Of a DNA stretch of 64,000 nt, positions 9,237-17,106 are shown piece by piece; the first letter of the stretch is position 1; the number at the start of each line of letters is the position of its first letter. Source of the stretch: an uncultured Clostridia bacterium (GTDB lineage Bacteria > Bacillota > Clostridia > TANB77 > CAG-508); NCBI GenBank assembly GCA_934149155.1, contig CAKPDZ010000001.1, positions 1-64,000 on the forward strand, written 5' to 3'. The position numbers and the translations under genes were made by a program. The notes under the pieces were generated by a model. That model saw only the letters and a program-made list of their open reading frames with translations. It was not told where the DNA came from and did not search any database.

Positions 9237-9258
9237 CAAAAACGCCTTAGCGGCGTTT
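9237..9258 (-). terminator. rpmF terminator
   Basis: AAACGCC (9240-9246) pairs with GGCGTTT (9252-9258) around a 5-nt loop, with a T-run on the minus strand, just after the rpmF stop. Confidence 0.8.
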
Positions 9259-9265
9259 GTCGTTT

Positions 9266-9451
9266 TTATTCTTCTACTTTTTTTGCAACTACTTCTTTTC
9301 CATCATAGTAACCACAGTTTGAACATACTCTATGTGGTAATACTGGTTCATGACAATGTGGGCAAGTAGCAAATTTTGGTTGTTCTACTTTCCATGTTGA
9401 TCTTTTTGAATGTGTTCTAGCTTTTGACCATCTTCTTTTTGGTTGTGCCAT
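9266..9451 (-). CDS. rpmF: 50S ribosomal protein L32
   Basis: L32 is a small structural protein of the large ribosomal subunit. The 61-residue protein starts MAQPKRRWSKARTHSKRS and carries a zinc ribbon with two CxxC pairs (CPHC and CSNC). The ATG at 9451 is chosen because GAGGAGGG precedes it and because it matches the family N-terminus. An in-frame ATG at 9469 would overlap the ribosome binding site. The usual upstream partner yceD (DUF177) is absent: the gene stands alone and is divergent from asnB. Confidence 0.97.
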   Translation of the reverse strand: MAQPKRRWSKARTHSKRSTWKVEQPKFATCPHCHEPVLPHRVCSNCGYYDGKEVVAKKVEE

Positions 9452-9470
9452 CTTAATCCCTCCTCGCATA

Positions 9471-9488
9471 AGATATATGTATATATCT
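9471..9488. repeat. 18-bp AT-rich palindrome upstream of rpmF
   Basis: AGATATA and TATATCT are inverted around TGTA, just upstream of the rpmF ribosome binding site. It could be a small hairpin in the rpmF leader or an operator. Its function is unknown. Confidence 0.4.
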
Positions 9489-9635
9489 GTTCATTTTTTA
9501 CTTATTTAAAATATCATCATTTTCTAACATTACTGTTTCCAGTAAATCACAACTGATTTTGTCACTTTAAAATTATACAAGTATTTTTTCAATTTGTCAA
9601 CAGCTTTTGGAAATTTTGTACAACTTTTATGCAAC

Positions 9636-9664
9636 TTTCACTAAAATACTGCATATATTATAAA
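9636..9664 (+). promoter_or_regulatory. Possible asnB promoter
   Basis: TTTCAC (9636-9641) and TATAAA (9659-9664) are spaced by 17 nt, 40 nt upstream of the asnB start codon. Confidence 0.5.
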
Positions 9665-9703
9665 ATGAACAACTAAATTTATTTGATTGGAGGCTTTATT
9701 TTT

Positions 9704-11612
9704 ATGTGTGGAATTGTTGGATTTGTGAATTATAAACAAAATCTTATAAAATATAGACAAACTTTAATTAATATGAATACTGCTCTTTCTAGGCGTGGTC
9801 CTGATGAAGAAGGCTATTACTTAAGAGAACATATTGCAATGGCTCATAAACGTTTAATTGTTATTGACCCTGATGGTGGCAAACAACCTATGGCACAAAA
9901 TGGAACCATTCTTGGGACAAAACAGAACCGGTCCCAAATGCGCAGTGAGCAAAACAGAACCGGTCCCAAATGTGCAAAAAGTTTTAGTTTATAATGGTCA
10001 AATTTATAATACAAATGAATTAAGGCAAATATTAGAAGCAAATGGTTTTACATTTGAAGGCCATAGTGATACAGAAGTATTATTAAAAAGTTATATTTAT
10101 TATGGAAAAGATGTAGTTCATCATTTAAATGGTATTTTTGCTTTTGCTATTTGGGATGAAAAAAACGAAGAGCTTTTTATGGCTAGAGATCATTTTGGTG
10201 TTAAGCCTTTATTTTACACTATGCAAAATAATTCTTTTATTTTTGCATCTGAAATTAAAGCTATATTCCAATACCCTGGCATACAACGAATCTTAGATTC
10301 TCAAGGTATTTCTGAATTGTTTGGTATTGGTCCTGCTCATACTCCTGGCACTACTATTTTTAACAATATTTTTGAATTAAAACCTGCACATTTTGCAATC
10401 TTTAATCGTTCTGGGCTTCATATTGAAAGATATTGGAAATTAAAAACTGCACCTCATACTGATAATTTTGCTCAAACATGTGCCCATTTAGATTTTCTTT
10501 TAAAAGATTCAATTACTAGTCAATTAGTTTCTGATGTGCCTTTATGTACATTTCTGTCTGGCGGCCTAGATTCAAGCATTATAACTAAATATGCTTCTGA
10601 CTATTGTTTTGAACATAATTTACCACCACTTGATACTTATTCAATCGACTATGTTGATAATGATAAAAACTTTGTAAAGAGTGATTTTCAGCCAAATTCT
10701 GATAATTACTACATAAATTTGATGGTCAGCAAACTTCATACTACTCATCACCCTATTGTTATTGATACTCCTGAACTTGCAAACTATTTAGAAGATGCAA
10801 TGATTGCCAGAGATATGCCTGGAATGGCTGATATTGATTCTTCTCTTTTATTGTTTTGTAAATATGTAAAACCAACTGCTACTGTCGCCCTTACTGGCGA
10901 GTGTGCTGATGAAATTTTTGGTGGATATCCATGGTTTTTCCGTGAAGATGCTCTTAAAAGTGGAACTTTTCCTTGGTCTATTGCTATTGATGAACGTCAA
11001 ACTTTACTTAATCCAAGTATTGCTAAAAAAGTCAATTTAAAGGATTATATAAATTACAGATACACTGAAAGTCTTGATCAGGTTGAATTTCTTGATACTG
11101 ATTCTCCAGAAACTGCTGAAAAAAGAAAAATCTCACATCTTACTCTTAACTGGTTTATGCAAACTCTTCTTGACCGTTCAGATAGAATGGCTATGTACAA
11201 TGGTTTTGAGCTTCGTGTTCCATTTTGTGATTATCGTTTAGCTCAATATGTTTGGAATATTCCTTGGGAAATAAAGGCTCTAAACGGACGTGAAAAAGGC
11301 TTACTTCGCTATGTTTCTCGTAAATTCTTACCAAATGAAATTGTTGATAGAAAAAAGAGTCCTTATCCAAAGACTCACAATCCAACTTATTTAGCAAAGG
11401 TTAAATCTATGCTTTCAGAAATAATGGCTAATCCTCATGCTCCTATTAATTATCTATTAAATAGAGATTATATTTTAAATATTCTTCAAACTGATGGTAA
11501 AGCATTTTCTAGACCTTGGTTTGGGCAACTTATGACCGGTCCACAATTAATGGCTTATCTTTGCCAAGTTAATATGTGGCTTGAAAAGTATCAGCCTACA
11601 ATGCACATATAA
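9704..11612 (+). pseudogene. asnB: Asparagine synthetase B, frame disrupted by a repeat dimer
   Basis: AsnB makes asparagine from aspartate, ATP and glutamine. The start MCGIVGF (ATG at 9704 after GGAGG) gives the N-terminal glutaminase Cys. LSRRGPDEEGYY follows, and later the synthetase PP-loop SGGLDSSIITKYASDY, ECADEIFGGYPWF and ELRVPFCDYRLA. The 5' frame runs to a stop at 9992. The remainder (VLVYNGQIYNTNEL onward) continues in a different frame from about 9981. The break coincides with a dimer of the 31-bp repeat (9914-9976, 63 nt) plus the AAAA at 9977-9980. The insert itself is a multiple of three, so one extra base, perhaps in the A-run, accounts for the shift. Unless slippage or a sequencing error applies, full-length enzyme cannot be made, and a restart product would lack the glutaminase Cys. 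Confidence 0.85.
9914..9976 (+). repeat. 31-bp GAACCGGT repeat, tandem dimer inside asnB
   Basis: Two 31-bp copies (9914-9944 and 9946-9976) are separated by one base, both in the sense orientation of asnB. Both carry ACAGAACCGGTCCCAAATG. The left end of the first copy has diverged to GGGACA, and TTGGGAC can now pair with GTCCCAA in the same copy. Confidence 0.92.
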
Positions 11613-11629
11613 ATATGCATATATAAAAT

Positions 11630-11652
11630 AAGTGGGATATAATGTCCCACTT
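11630..11652. terminator. Terminator between convergent asnB and the glycan operon
   Basis: AAGTGGGA (11630-11637) pairs perfectly with TCCCACTT (11645-11652) around 7 nt. It lies between two converging genes and could serve both. T-rich flanks are better on the minus strand. Confidence 0.7.
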
Positions 11653-11657
11653 ATAAC

Positions 11658-11999
11658 TTACATATAATATATTAATATTCCTAACAGAATAAGCCCATTG
11701 CCTAAGATTTTCTTTTTAGTAATCTTTTCGCCAAGAATTCTATTACTTAAAATCATTACAAAAAGATAACCCAAAGATTCTATTATTGGCTCGTTTTTAT
11801 AAGGAACCCCTTTTAGCCCAAACACTACAAGCACAGTCGAGATTACCATTAAAATATAACCTGTTATTACATATACATTTAAATATTCTTTTAAAACTGA
11901 ATTATAAGATTTGGAAGCACTTTTTTTCAAAATAATTTGAGATATTGAGCTTACCAAAACTGCCAAAATCAATAATACTACATATTTATTCATCTTCAT
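11658..11999 (-). CDS. EmrE/EamA-like small membrane protein (ArnE/ArnF-like)
   Basis: At 113 residues with four predicted transmembrane helices, this has the size and layout of the small multidrug resistance/ArnE-ArnF group. Visible features are the N-terminal helix with SQIILKKSA and the closing SNRILGEKITKKKILGNGLILLG segment, typical of the EamA half-repeat. It overlaps the end of the preceding gene, which encodes a second protein of the same kind, so the two probably form a heterodimer. Next to a polyprenyl-phosphate glycosyltransferase, a role in flipping the lipid-linked sugar is the likeliest inference. It is the last gene of a six-gene operon. Confidence 0.75.
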   Translation of the reverse strand: MKMNKYVVLLILAVLVSSISQIILKKSASKSYNSVLKEYLNVYVITGYILMVISTVLVVFGLKGVPYKNEPIIESLGYLFVMILSNRILGEKITKKKILGNGLILLGILIYYM

Positions 12000-12384
12000 T
12001 ATTCACTATAATTGTTCCTATTATTACAATTAATACTCCTATTACATTTTTTATTGTTATTGTATCATTAAATATTAGAATTGCCCATACAATTGACCAA
12101 AGTAATCCCATAGCTTTATTTGCATACGCTATTGAAACATCAAATTTTTTCAATAATTGTTGCCAAACAATTGCATATACACCTAAAATCATCATTTCTA
12201 TTCCATAGTATAATATAAATTGAAATGACATAAATTCTTGGCCTGATGCAAATTTAGCACAAACAGTTGATAATGTATATATTGCAATAACAATCTGAAG
12301 AATACATATATCTTTTAACTTTGTTTTCTTCTTTTTTTCGTTATCTAACTTTACTAATTTTGTTTTATCTACTTCTTCATTCAT
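11986..12384 (-). CDS. EmrE/EamA-like small membrane protein, second subunit
   Basis: This 132-residue protein has a basic cytoplasmic N-terminus (DNEKKKKTKLKD) and four predicted helices. ANKAMGLLWSIVWAILIFND and the final NVIGVLIVIIGTIIV fit the EamA/SMR fold. Its stop overlaps the start of the similar 113-aa protein. Two adjacent small EmrE-like proteins recall the ArnE/ArnF pair that moves undecaprenyl-phosphate-aminoarabinose across the membrane in Gram-negative bacteria. Function is inferred from fold and context. Confidence 0.72.
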   Translation of the reverse strand: MNEEVDKTKLVKLDNEKKKKTKLKDICILQIVIAIYTLSTVCAKFASGQEFMSFQFILYYGIEMMILGVYAIVWQQLLKKFDVSIAYANKAMGLLWSIVWAILIFNDTITIKNVIGVLIVIIGTIIVNNEDE

Positions 12385-12404
12385 TAGAAATTAATTCTCC
12401 TTTT

Positions 12405-13532
12405 CTAAATTGCTAAAATATAATATCCATATCTTGTTGAGCTATCAACAATTTTATGAGAATTTATTTTTTCTATAGGACTTACATAATAAATATATTC
12501 TGGGTGTTCTTTTTTTACTTTTTCTAATTCTTCTACATCAGATTCTGTAAAAATAAAATTGATAACCGCCTTTTTAGGTTCTACAACTTTTGTAAAATCT
12601 GGTACATTTCCTAAAGCAACATCTATAACCATTTTTAAAAAATCATATCCTGTTGAAATTTTTACTAAATCTGAGCCTATGCAATCTCCACCCATTCTAG
12701 CTCCAATTTCAATTATCTTTACTTTTCCATCAGATGTAATTTTAAATTCTGCATGTGATGCTCCATTTGTAATTTTCAAACTATTTAATCCTGCAAAAAC
12801 TTCTTTTTTTATTTTCTCTAACATTTCTGAATCTAATCCTGCCGGTTGAGTATGTCCTGTTTCTATAAAATGTGGTGCACCTGTTGTTTGCTTTCTAGTT
12901 ACTGTCAACAATGTATGTTTTCCTTTATACGAAATACTTTCAGCACTAAACTCATCTCCAGTTATATATTCTTCTATAATAGCCATTTTTTCAAATGAAA
13001 CCTCTATTGCATTCTCTATTGCTTCTTTTAACTTTCCAGATTTTACTTCTTCCCAATTTTCTATTTTATTGATTGATCTGCTTCCAGACCTGTCTGTTGG
13101 TTTTACAATAATTGGCATTGAAAAATCACTTATTTTAGATATTTCTGCTTTTCCTGCACCTGCAACTTTTGCAAATTTAGGAACTGATACTCCATTTGTT
13201 AAAAATGCATTTCTCATTTCATATTTATTTGTAGATAATTTTGTACATTCAAGGCTATTTCCTATAAGCCCTAATTTATCTGCTAAATAATTTACTGTTA
13301 ATGTTGCCAAATCTGATGCAACTGAAATAACTGCATCAGGTTTTATTTCTTTACATTTATCTAATATCTTATCTTTTTCTACTATACTTATTGGATAAAA
13401 ATAATCTGCAAAGTCAGCACCAACAGCACCTTCTGCCCAAGCAAATACATGCGTTTCATACCCTAGTTCTTTAGCTTTTATTATGAGTGGCATCTGAAAA
13501 TTATTTGCTCCTATAATAACAATTTTTTTCAT
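12405..13532 (-). CDS. ATP-grasp carboxylate-amine ligase
   Basis: A 375-residue ATP-grasp enzyme that should join a carboxylate to an amine through an acyl-phosphate. The N-terminal pre-ATP-grasp fold starts KIVIIGANNFQMPLI. The ATP-binding core includes MPIIVKPTDRSGSRSI, IIEEYITGDEFSAES and the metal-binding region KIIEIGARMGGDCIG. It is closest in look to the L-amino acid ligase/carbamoyl-phosphate-synthase-like group. It follows the WecE-like transaminase directly, so it may acylate the amino sugar made there with an amino acid or other acid. That substrate is an inference. The start codon has AAAGGAAG upstream. Confidence 0.85.
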   Translation of the reverse strand: MKKIVIIGANNFQMPLIIKAKELGYETHVFAWAEGAVGADFADYFYPISIVEKDKILDKCKEIKPDAVISVASDLATLTVNYLADKLGLIGNSLECTKLSTNKYEMRNAFLTNGVSVPKFAKVAGAGKAEISKISDFSMPIIVKPTDRSGSRSINKIENWEEVKSGKLKEAIENAIEVSFEKMAIIEEYITGDEFSAESISYKGKHTLLTVTRKQTTGAPHFIETGHTQPAGLDSEMLEKIKKEVFAGLNSLKITNGASHAEFKITSDGKVKIIEIGARMGGDCIGSDLVKISTGYDFLKMVIDVALGNVPDFTKVVEPKKAVINFIFTESDVEELEKVKKEHPEYIYYVSPIEKINSHKIVDSSTRYGYYILAI

Positions 13533-13566
13533 TTAGAAACTTCCTTTCTTCCACTTGATTAGTGAA

Positions 13567-14703
13567 TTAATTAGTTTTTTCATAAAATTCTTTTATTGCT
13601 TTTATTACTTTATCTTGTTCTTTTCGAGTTAATCCATAATACATTGGCAATCTTACTAGCTTTTCACTCTCAGCTGTTGTATATTTATCTTCTCCATTAA
13701 ACCTTCCAAATCTCTTTCCTGCTGGAGAATCATGTAATGGAATATAATGAAATACAGATTGTATTTCTTTTTCTTTTAAGTATTTAATCAGTGCTGTTCT
13801 TTCTTCCAGATTTTTCGCTTTTATGTAAAACATATGTGCATTATGAGTACTATATTCTGGAACATATTGCAATGTTATTTTTCCACTATTTTCTAGTTCT
13901 TGTAAATTTTCTTTATAATACTCCCATGCAGATAATCTTGCATTATTAATTTCTTCTGCTATTTCAAGTTGAGGATATAAATATGCACAATTTAATTCGC
14001 TTGGCAAATATGATGAACCATAATCTACCCATGTATATTTATCAATTTCTCCTCTAAAGAATTTATTTCTGTTAGTTCCTTTTTCTCTTATTATTTCAGC
14101 TCTTTCTATCAATTCTGGATCATTTATTACAATAGCTCCACCTTCTCCCATGCTGTAATTTTTAGTTTCGTGAAAACTATAACATCCAAGATCTGCAATT
14201 GTTCCTAAATATTTTTCTTTGTATTTAGACATAAAACCTTGTGCTGCATCTTCTACAACTTTCAAATTGTGTTTCTTAGCAATTTTCATAATTTTATCCA
14301 TATCTGGTGAAATTCCTGCATAGTGAACTACTGCAATCGCTTTAGTTTTAGAAGTTATTGCTTCTTCAATTTTATTTTCATCAATATTCATTGTTTTAGG
14401 ATTTATATCTACAAAAACAACTTTTGCCCCAACCATAATAAATGCATCTGCTGTTGATACAAATGTATATGATGGCATTATTACTTCATCTCCTGGTTGT
14501 AAATTCAATAAAATTGCAGTCATCTCAAGAGCATCAGTACAAGATGTTGTTAATAATACTTTTGTGGCATTAAATTTATCTTCCATCCATTTACTACATT
14601 TTTTTGTAAATTCTCCATCTCCACAAATTTTTCTACTTTTTATTGCTTTTTTTATACAATCTAATGAACCTTCTACATAAATTGGTATATTAAATCCTAT
14701 CAT
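13567..14703 (-). CDS. wecE: dTDP-4-amino-4,6-dideoxygalactose transaminase (WecE/RffA family)
   Basis: A PLP-dependent sugar aminotransferase of the DegT/DnrJ/EryC1 fold. From memory, E. coli WecE matches closely along the length: the GDGEFTKKC region, GDEVIMPSYTFVSTADAF, VHYAGI, KVVEDAAQGF, the PLP lysine in SFHETKNYS, EIIREKGTNRNKFFRGE, WVDYGSSYLPSEL and FHYIPLHDSPAG. It would convert dTDP-4-keto-6-deoxyglucose to dTDP-Fuc4N with glutamate as donor. The nucleotide-sugar supply genes (rmlA/rmlB) are not in the window. Length 378 aa is normal. The start is ATG after AGAGGA. It is the third gene of the glycan operon. Confidence 0.9.
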   Translation of the reverse strand: MIGFNIPIYVEGSLDCIKKAIKSRKICGDGEFTKKCSKWMEDKFNATKVLLTTSCTDALEMTAILLNLQPGDEVIMPSYTFVSTADAFIMVGAKVVFVDINPKTMNIDENKIEEAITSKTKAIAVVHYAGISPDMDKIMKIAKKHNLKVVEDAAQGFMSKYKEKYLGTIADLGCYSFHETKNYSMGEGGAIVINDPELIERAEIIREKGTNRNKFFRGEIDKYTWVDYGSSYLPSELNCAYLYPQLEIAEEINNARLSAWEYYKENLQELENSGKITLQYVPEYSTHNAHMFYIKAKNLEERTALIKYLKEKEIQSVFHYIPLHDSPAGKRFGRFNGEDKYTTAESEKLVRLPMYYGLTRKEQDKVIKAIKEFYEKTN

Positions 14704-14724
14704 TTTTATCCTCTTCTTTCTATT

Positions 14725-16068
14725 TTAGTTATAAGCCGGTATTACATATGCGAATATCGCTTTAAATGATATTGCAATAATTAATAACATTATCATTATA
14801 ATTATAATATTTCTTATTTTTTCTGACTTTATAAATTTTTCTAGCATCGTCTGAATTCCATTTACCACAAAATACATAAATGGTATTATAATTCCCATTA
14901 TATATCTACCCTGTGGTTGAAAATCACTTGTATATGAATATATAATGCTTAAAAGTATTGGTATAATAATTGCTATTACAAAAATATAATTTAAAATATA
15001 TTTACTTTTTTCCTCTTTTTTATAAATAAATAAATCTTTAAATTTTAATAAACATCCAAGTCCTCCTATTAACCAAAGGCTCAAATATGAATAATATATT
15101 TTATTTGACATTAATATACTCTGATATCCGAACATTCCCACAAAACTTTTGACTGTTGTCTTAGCCCATGCATCTTCATTTAACATGTGCCAAATACTTT
15201 CATTACTATTCTCTGGTGTTTTTCTTGCTGATGGCTTATATTGTTCTAAAGCATATTTATTTCCATATTCATTTTGTGTTTTCGTTCCTAATATATCTCC
15301 ATCATAAATTATTGCATTCCTTACAAACCACCAACCAGCAACTGCAAAAGCTACACTTGCTACTATTAAAGCTTTTTTTGCAATTTCTTTTGCATCCATT
15401 TTGTTCAAAACAGCTGAACTTAAGCAAATTAATACACTACATATAATATATCCATATGCATTGTAATATGTTAAAGCACAAAAACCAACTGCTCCACCTA
15501 GTAATATACAATGTTTTGTTTTCCAATTGCTTTCCAATCCTAATATCCATAAATAAATTATCATAGATATTGCTAAAATTGCAGTTGAATCATTATTTAT
15601 ATACGAAGCTAAAAATGCAGTTATTGGCTGAAATGCAATAAATACTATAAATAAATATTTGTAAATTCTTTTATCTTTAAAAAGTTTATTCGCAATCTTT
15701 ATTACAAAGTATATTGTCAATGTCATACTTATTGTGCTTACAAGCCTTGCCGCTACTACTAATGCAAATTGTTGTGTAGTAAAAATTGATGCTATCTTTA
15801 CAAATACTGCACAAATCATATATGTAAAAATTGGTTGAAACGCATACGAAATTCCCCAAGCTGAATCTCGTATACTTTCATCTCTTCCATCTGGTATTGA
15901 ATTATGTTCTGCAATATATTTACAAATATCCCATTTCATTTTTTCATCTGGGCATGAATTATATGGTTGTGATACTGTCCATATTAAATAATAACAAAAT
16001 AAACCTATTAAAAATATAGTCATTATAATTTTCTTATTTTTTTTGCATATTTCTAAGATTTTATCCAT
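14725..16068 (-). CDS. Multi-pass membrane glycosyltransferase-like protein (GT-C/DUF2142-like)
   Basis: The 447-residue protein has about ten predicted transmembrane helices. The first external loop contains PYNSCPDEKMKWD, an acidic motif placed as in GT-C enzymes that use lipid-linked sugars. Near the C-terminus SDFQPQGRYIMGIIIPF resembles the QGRY motif of DUF2142 proteins. Its start overlaps the end of the ArnC-like gene by 8 nt, implying coupled translation. The likely role is transfer of the polyprenyl-phosphate-linked sugar to a surface glycan on the outer face, like ArnT in principle. The acceptor is unknown. Confidence 0.75.
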   Translation of the reverse strand: MDKILEICKKNKKIIMTIFLIGLFCYYLIWTVSQPYNSCPDEKMKWDICKYIAEHNSIPDGRDESIRDSAWGISYAFQPIFTYMICAVFVKIASIFTTQQFALVVAARLVSTISMTLTIYFVIKIANKLFKDKRIYKYLFIVFIAFQPITAFLASYINNDSTAILAISMIIYLWILGLESNWKTKHCILLGGAVGFCALTYYNAYGYIICSVLICLSSAVLNKMDAKEIAKKALIVASVAFAVAGWWFVRNAIIYDGDILGTKTQNEYGNKYALEQYKPSARKTPENSNESIWHMLNEDAWAKTTVKSFVGMFGYQSILMSNKIYYSYLSLWLIGGLGCLLKFKDLFIYKKEEKSKYILNYIFVIAIIIPILLSIIYSYTSDFQPQGRYIMGIIIPFMYFVVNGIQTMLEKFIKSEKIRNIIIIMIMLLIIAISFKAIFAYVIPAYN

Positions 16069-17011
16069 TGTTAGTTTTTTCTCCCTTTTCCACTTTTTCT
16101 ATAATATATGGTGGTCTTTTTCTTGCCGCATCAAAAGTTCTCCATAAATACTCTCCAAGTATTCCAATTGATAACATTATAATTCCAAATCCCACTAACA
16201 TAATTATAATAATCGATGCATATCCCTCAACATCAATTATTCCTGTCATTTTTTTATAAATTATAATTACCAACCAAATTAGTGCTATAAAAAAGCTTAA
16301 AATTCCTACTGTAGTTATCATTTTTATAGGAAAATATGAAAAACTTAATAGAGAATCATATACTAATTTAATTTTTTTAGATAATGTCCATCTTGATTTT
16401 CCTATTTCTCTTTTTTTTCTAACATAAGGAACAGTTGATGTTTCAAAACCTGCCCATAAAATTTGACTCATTAATGAAGTGTTGCATTCTTGAATTTTTA
16501 CTAGAAAATCTATAACCTGTCTATCTATTAAAAATGAATCAAATCCTCCTTTTGGCATATTGTGTAATGCTAGTTTTCTCATTAAAAATGCATATAAGTT
16601 TGAAAATGCTTTTTGCGTAACAGGCTCATCTCTATCTGCTCGTACAGCTAAAACAACTTTACTTCCTTCAATATATTTTTTAATCATATCTAATATCATT
16701 TCTGATGGCTCTTGCAAGTCAGCAGCTTTCCTTACAGCGCAATCTCCAGTGCATTGAGACAATCCTGCCAAAATTGCAGAATGTTCTCCAAAATTTCTTG
16801 ATAATCTTATTGTTTTTATATTAGAATCAATTTTTGCTAACTCTTTCATTACTTTATACGAATTATCTTTTGATCCGTCATCAACAAATATTAATTCATA
16901 TTCTATTCCTTCTGGTAATTTTGTAAGTACTTTTTCCTTTAAGTCAGCATATAATGGCAAAAGATTATCTTGATTATAATATACTGGAACTACTATTGAA
17001 ATTTTTTTCAT
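16061..17011 (-). CDS. Polyprenyl-phosphate glycosyltransferase (ArnC/GtrB/DPM1-like GT2)
   Basis: A family 2 glycosyltransferase of 316 residues that should load a sugar from a nucleotide donor onto undecaprenyl phosphate. The GT-A domain starts ISIVVPVYYNQDNL, has ELIFVDDGSKDNS and RLSRNFGEHSAI, then the basic REIGKSRWTLSKKIKL stretch, and ends in two C-terminal helices (about 232-255 and 268-290), the ArnC/GtrB layout. The usual DADLQ metal motif reads KAADLQEPSEM here, so the first Asp is Ala. This may alter metal binding or reflect a sub-branch. It is the first gene of the operon. Upstream are a tandem 14-bp repeat and the uvrA stop. Confidence 0.88.
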   Translation of the reverse strand: MKKISIVVPVYYNQDNLLPLYADLKEKVLTKLPEGIEYELIFVDDGSKDNSYKVMKELAKIDSNIKTIRLSRNFGEHSAILAGLSQCTGDCAVRKAADLQEPSEMILDMIKKYIEGSKVVLAVRADRDEPVTQKAFSNLYAFLMRKLALHNMPKGGFDSFLIDRQVIDFLVKIQECNTSLMSQILWAGFETSTVPYVRKKREIGKSRWTLSKKIKLVYDSLLSFSYFPIKMITTVGILSFFIALIWLVIIIYKKMTGIIDVEGYASIIIIMLVGFGIIMLSIGILGEYLWRTFDAARKRPPYIIEKVEKGEKTNNG

Positions 17012-17042
17012 ATTTTTATTTCATTTCCCTTCTTTTAATTTT

Positions 17043-17070
17043 ATCACAATATATCAATCACAATATATCA
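17043..17070. repeat. Tandem 14-bp direct repeat upstream of the glycan operon
   Basis: The 14-mer ATCACAATATATCA occurs twice without a gap (17043-17056, 17057-17070) between uvrA and the GT2 gene. On the minus strand each unit includes TTGATATATTGTGA, so it could contribute -35 elements or be a regulator site for the glycan operon. No clean promoter can be assigned. Confidence 0.7.
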
Positions 17071-17083
17071 ATTTAGTTAAATG

Positions 17084-17106
17084 CATTTTATTTACGAAAT
17101 AAAATG
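17084..17106 (-). terminator. AT-only hairpin over the uvrA stop codon
   Basis: CATTTTATTT and AAATAAAATG pair perfectly around 3 nt. The uvrA stop lies in the stem-loop. It has no GC core or long T-run, so it is a weak terminator at best and readthrough into the glycan operon is possible. Confidence 0.35.

Noticed and set aside
11530..11545. ACCGGTCC in asnB as a repeat copy
   Set aside because: It encodes the normal MTGPQL segment near the C-terminus and has no repeat flanks.
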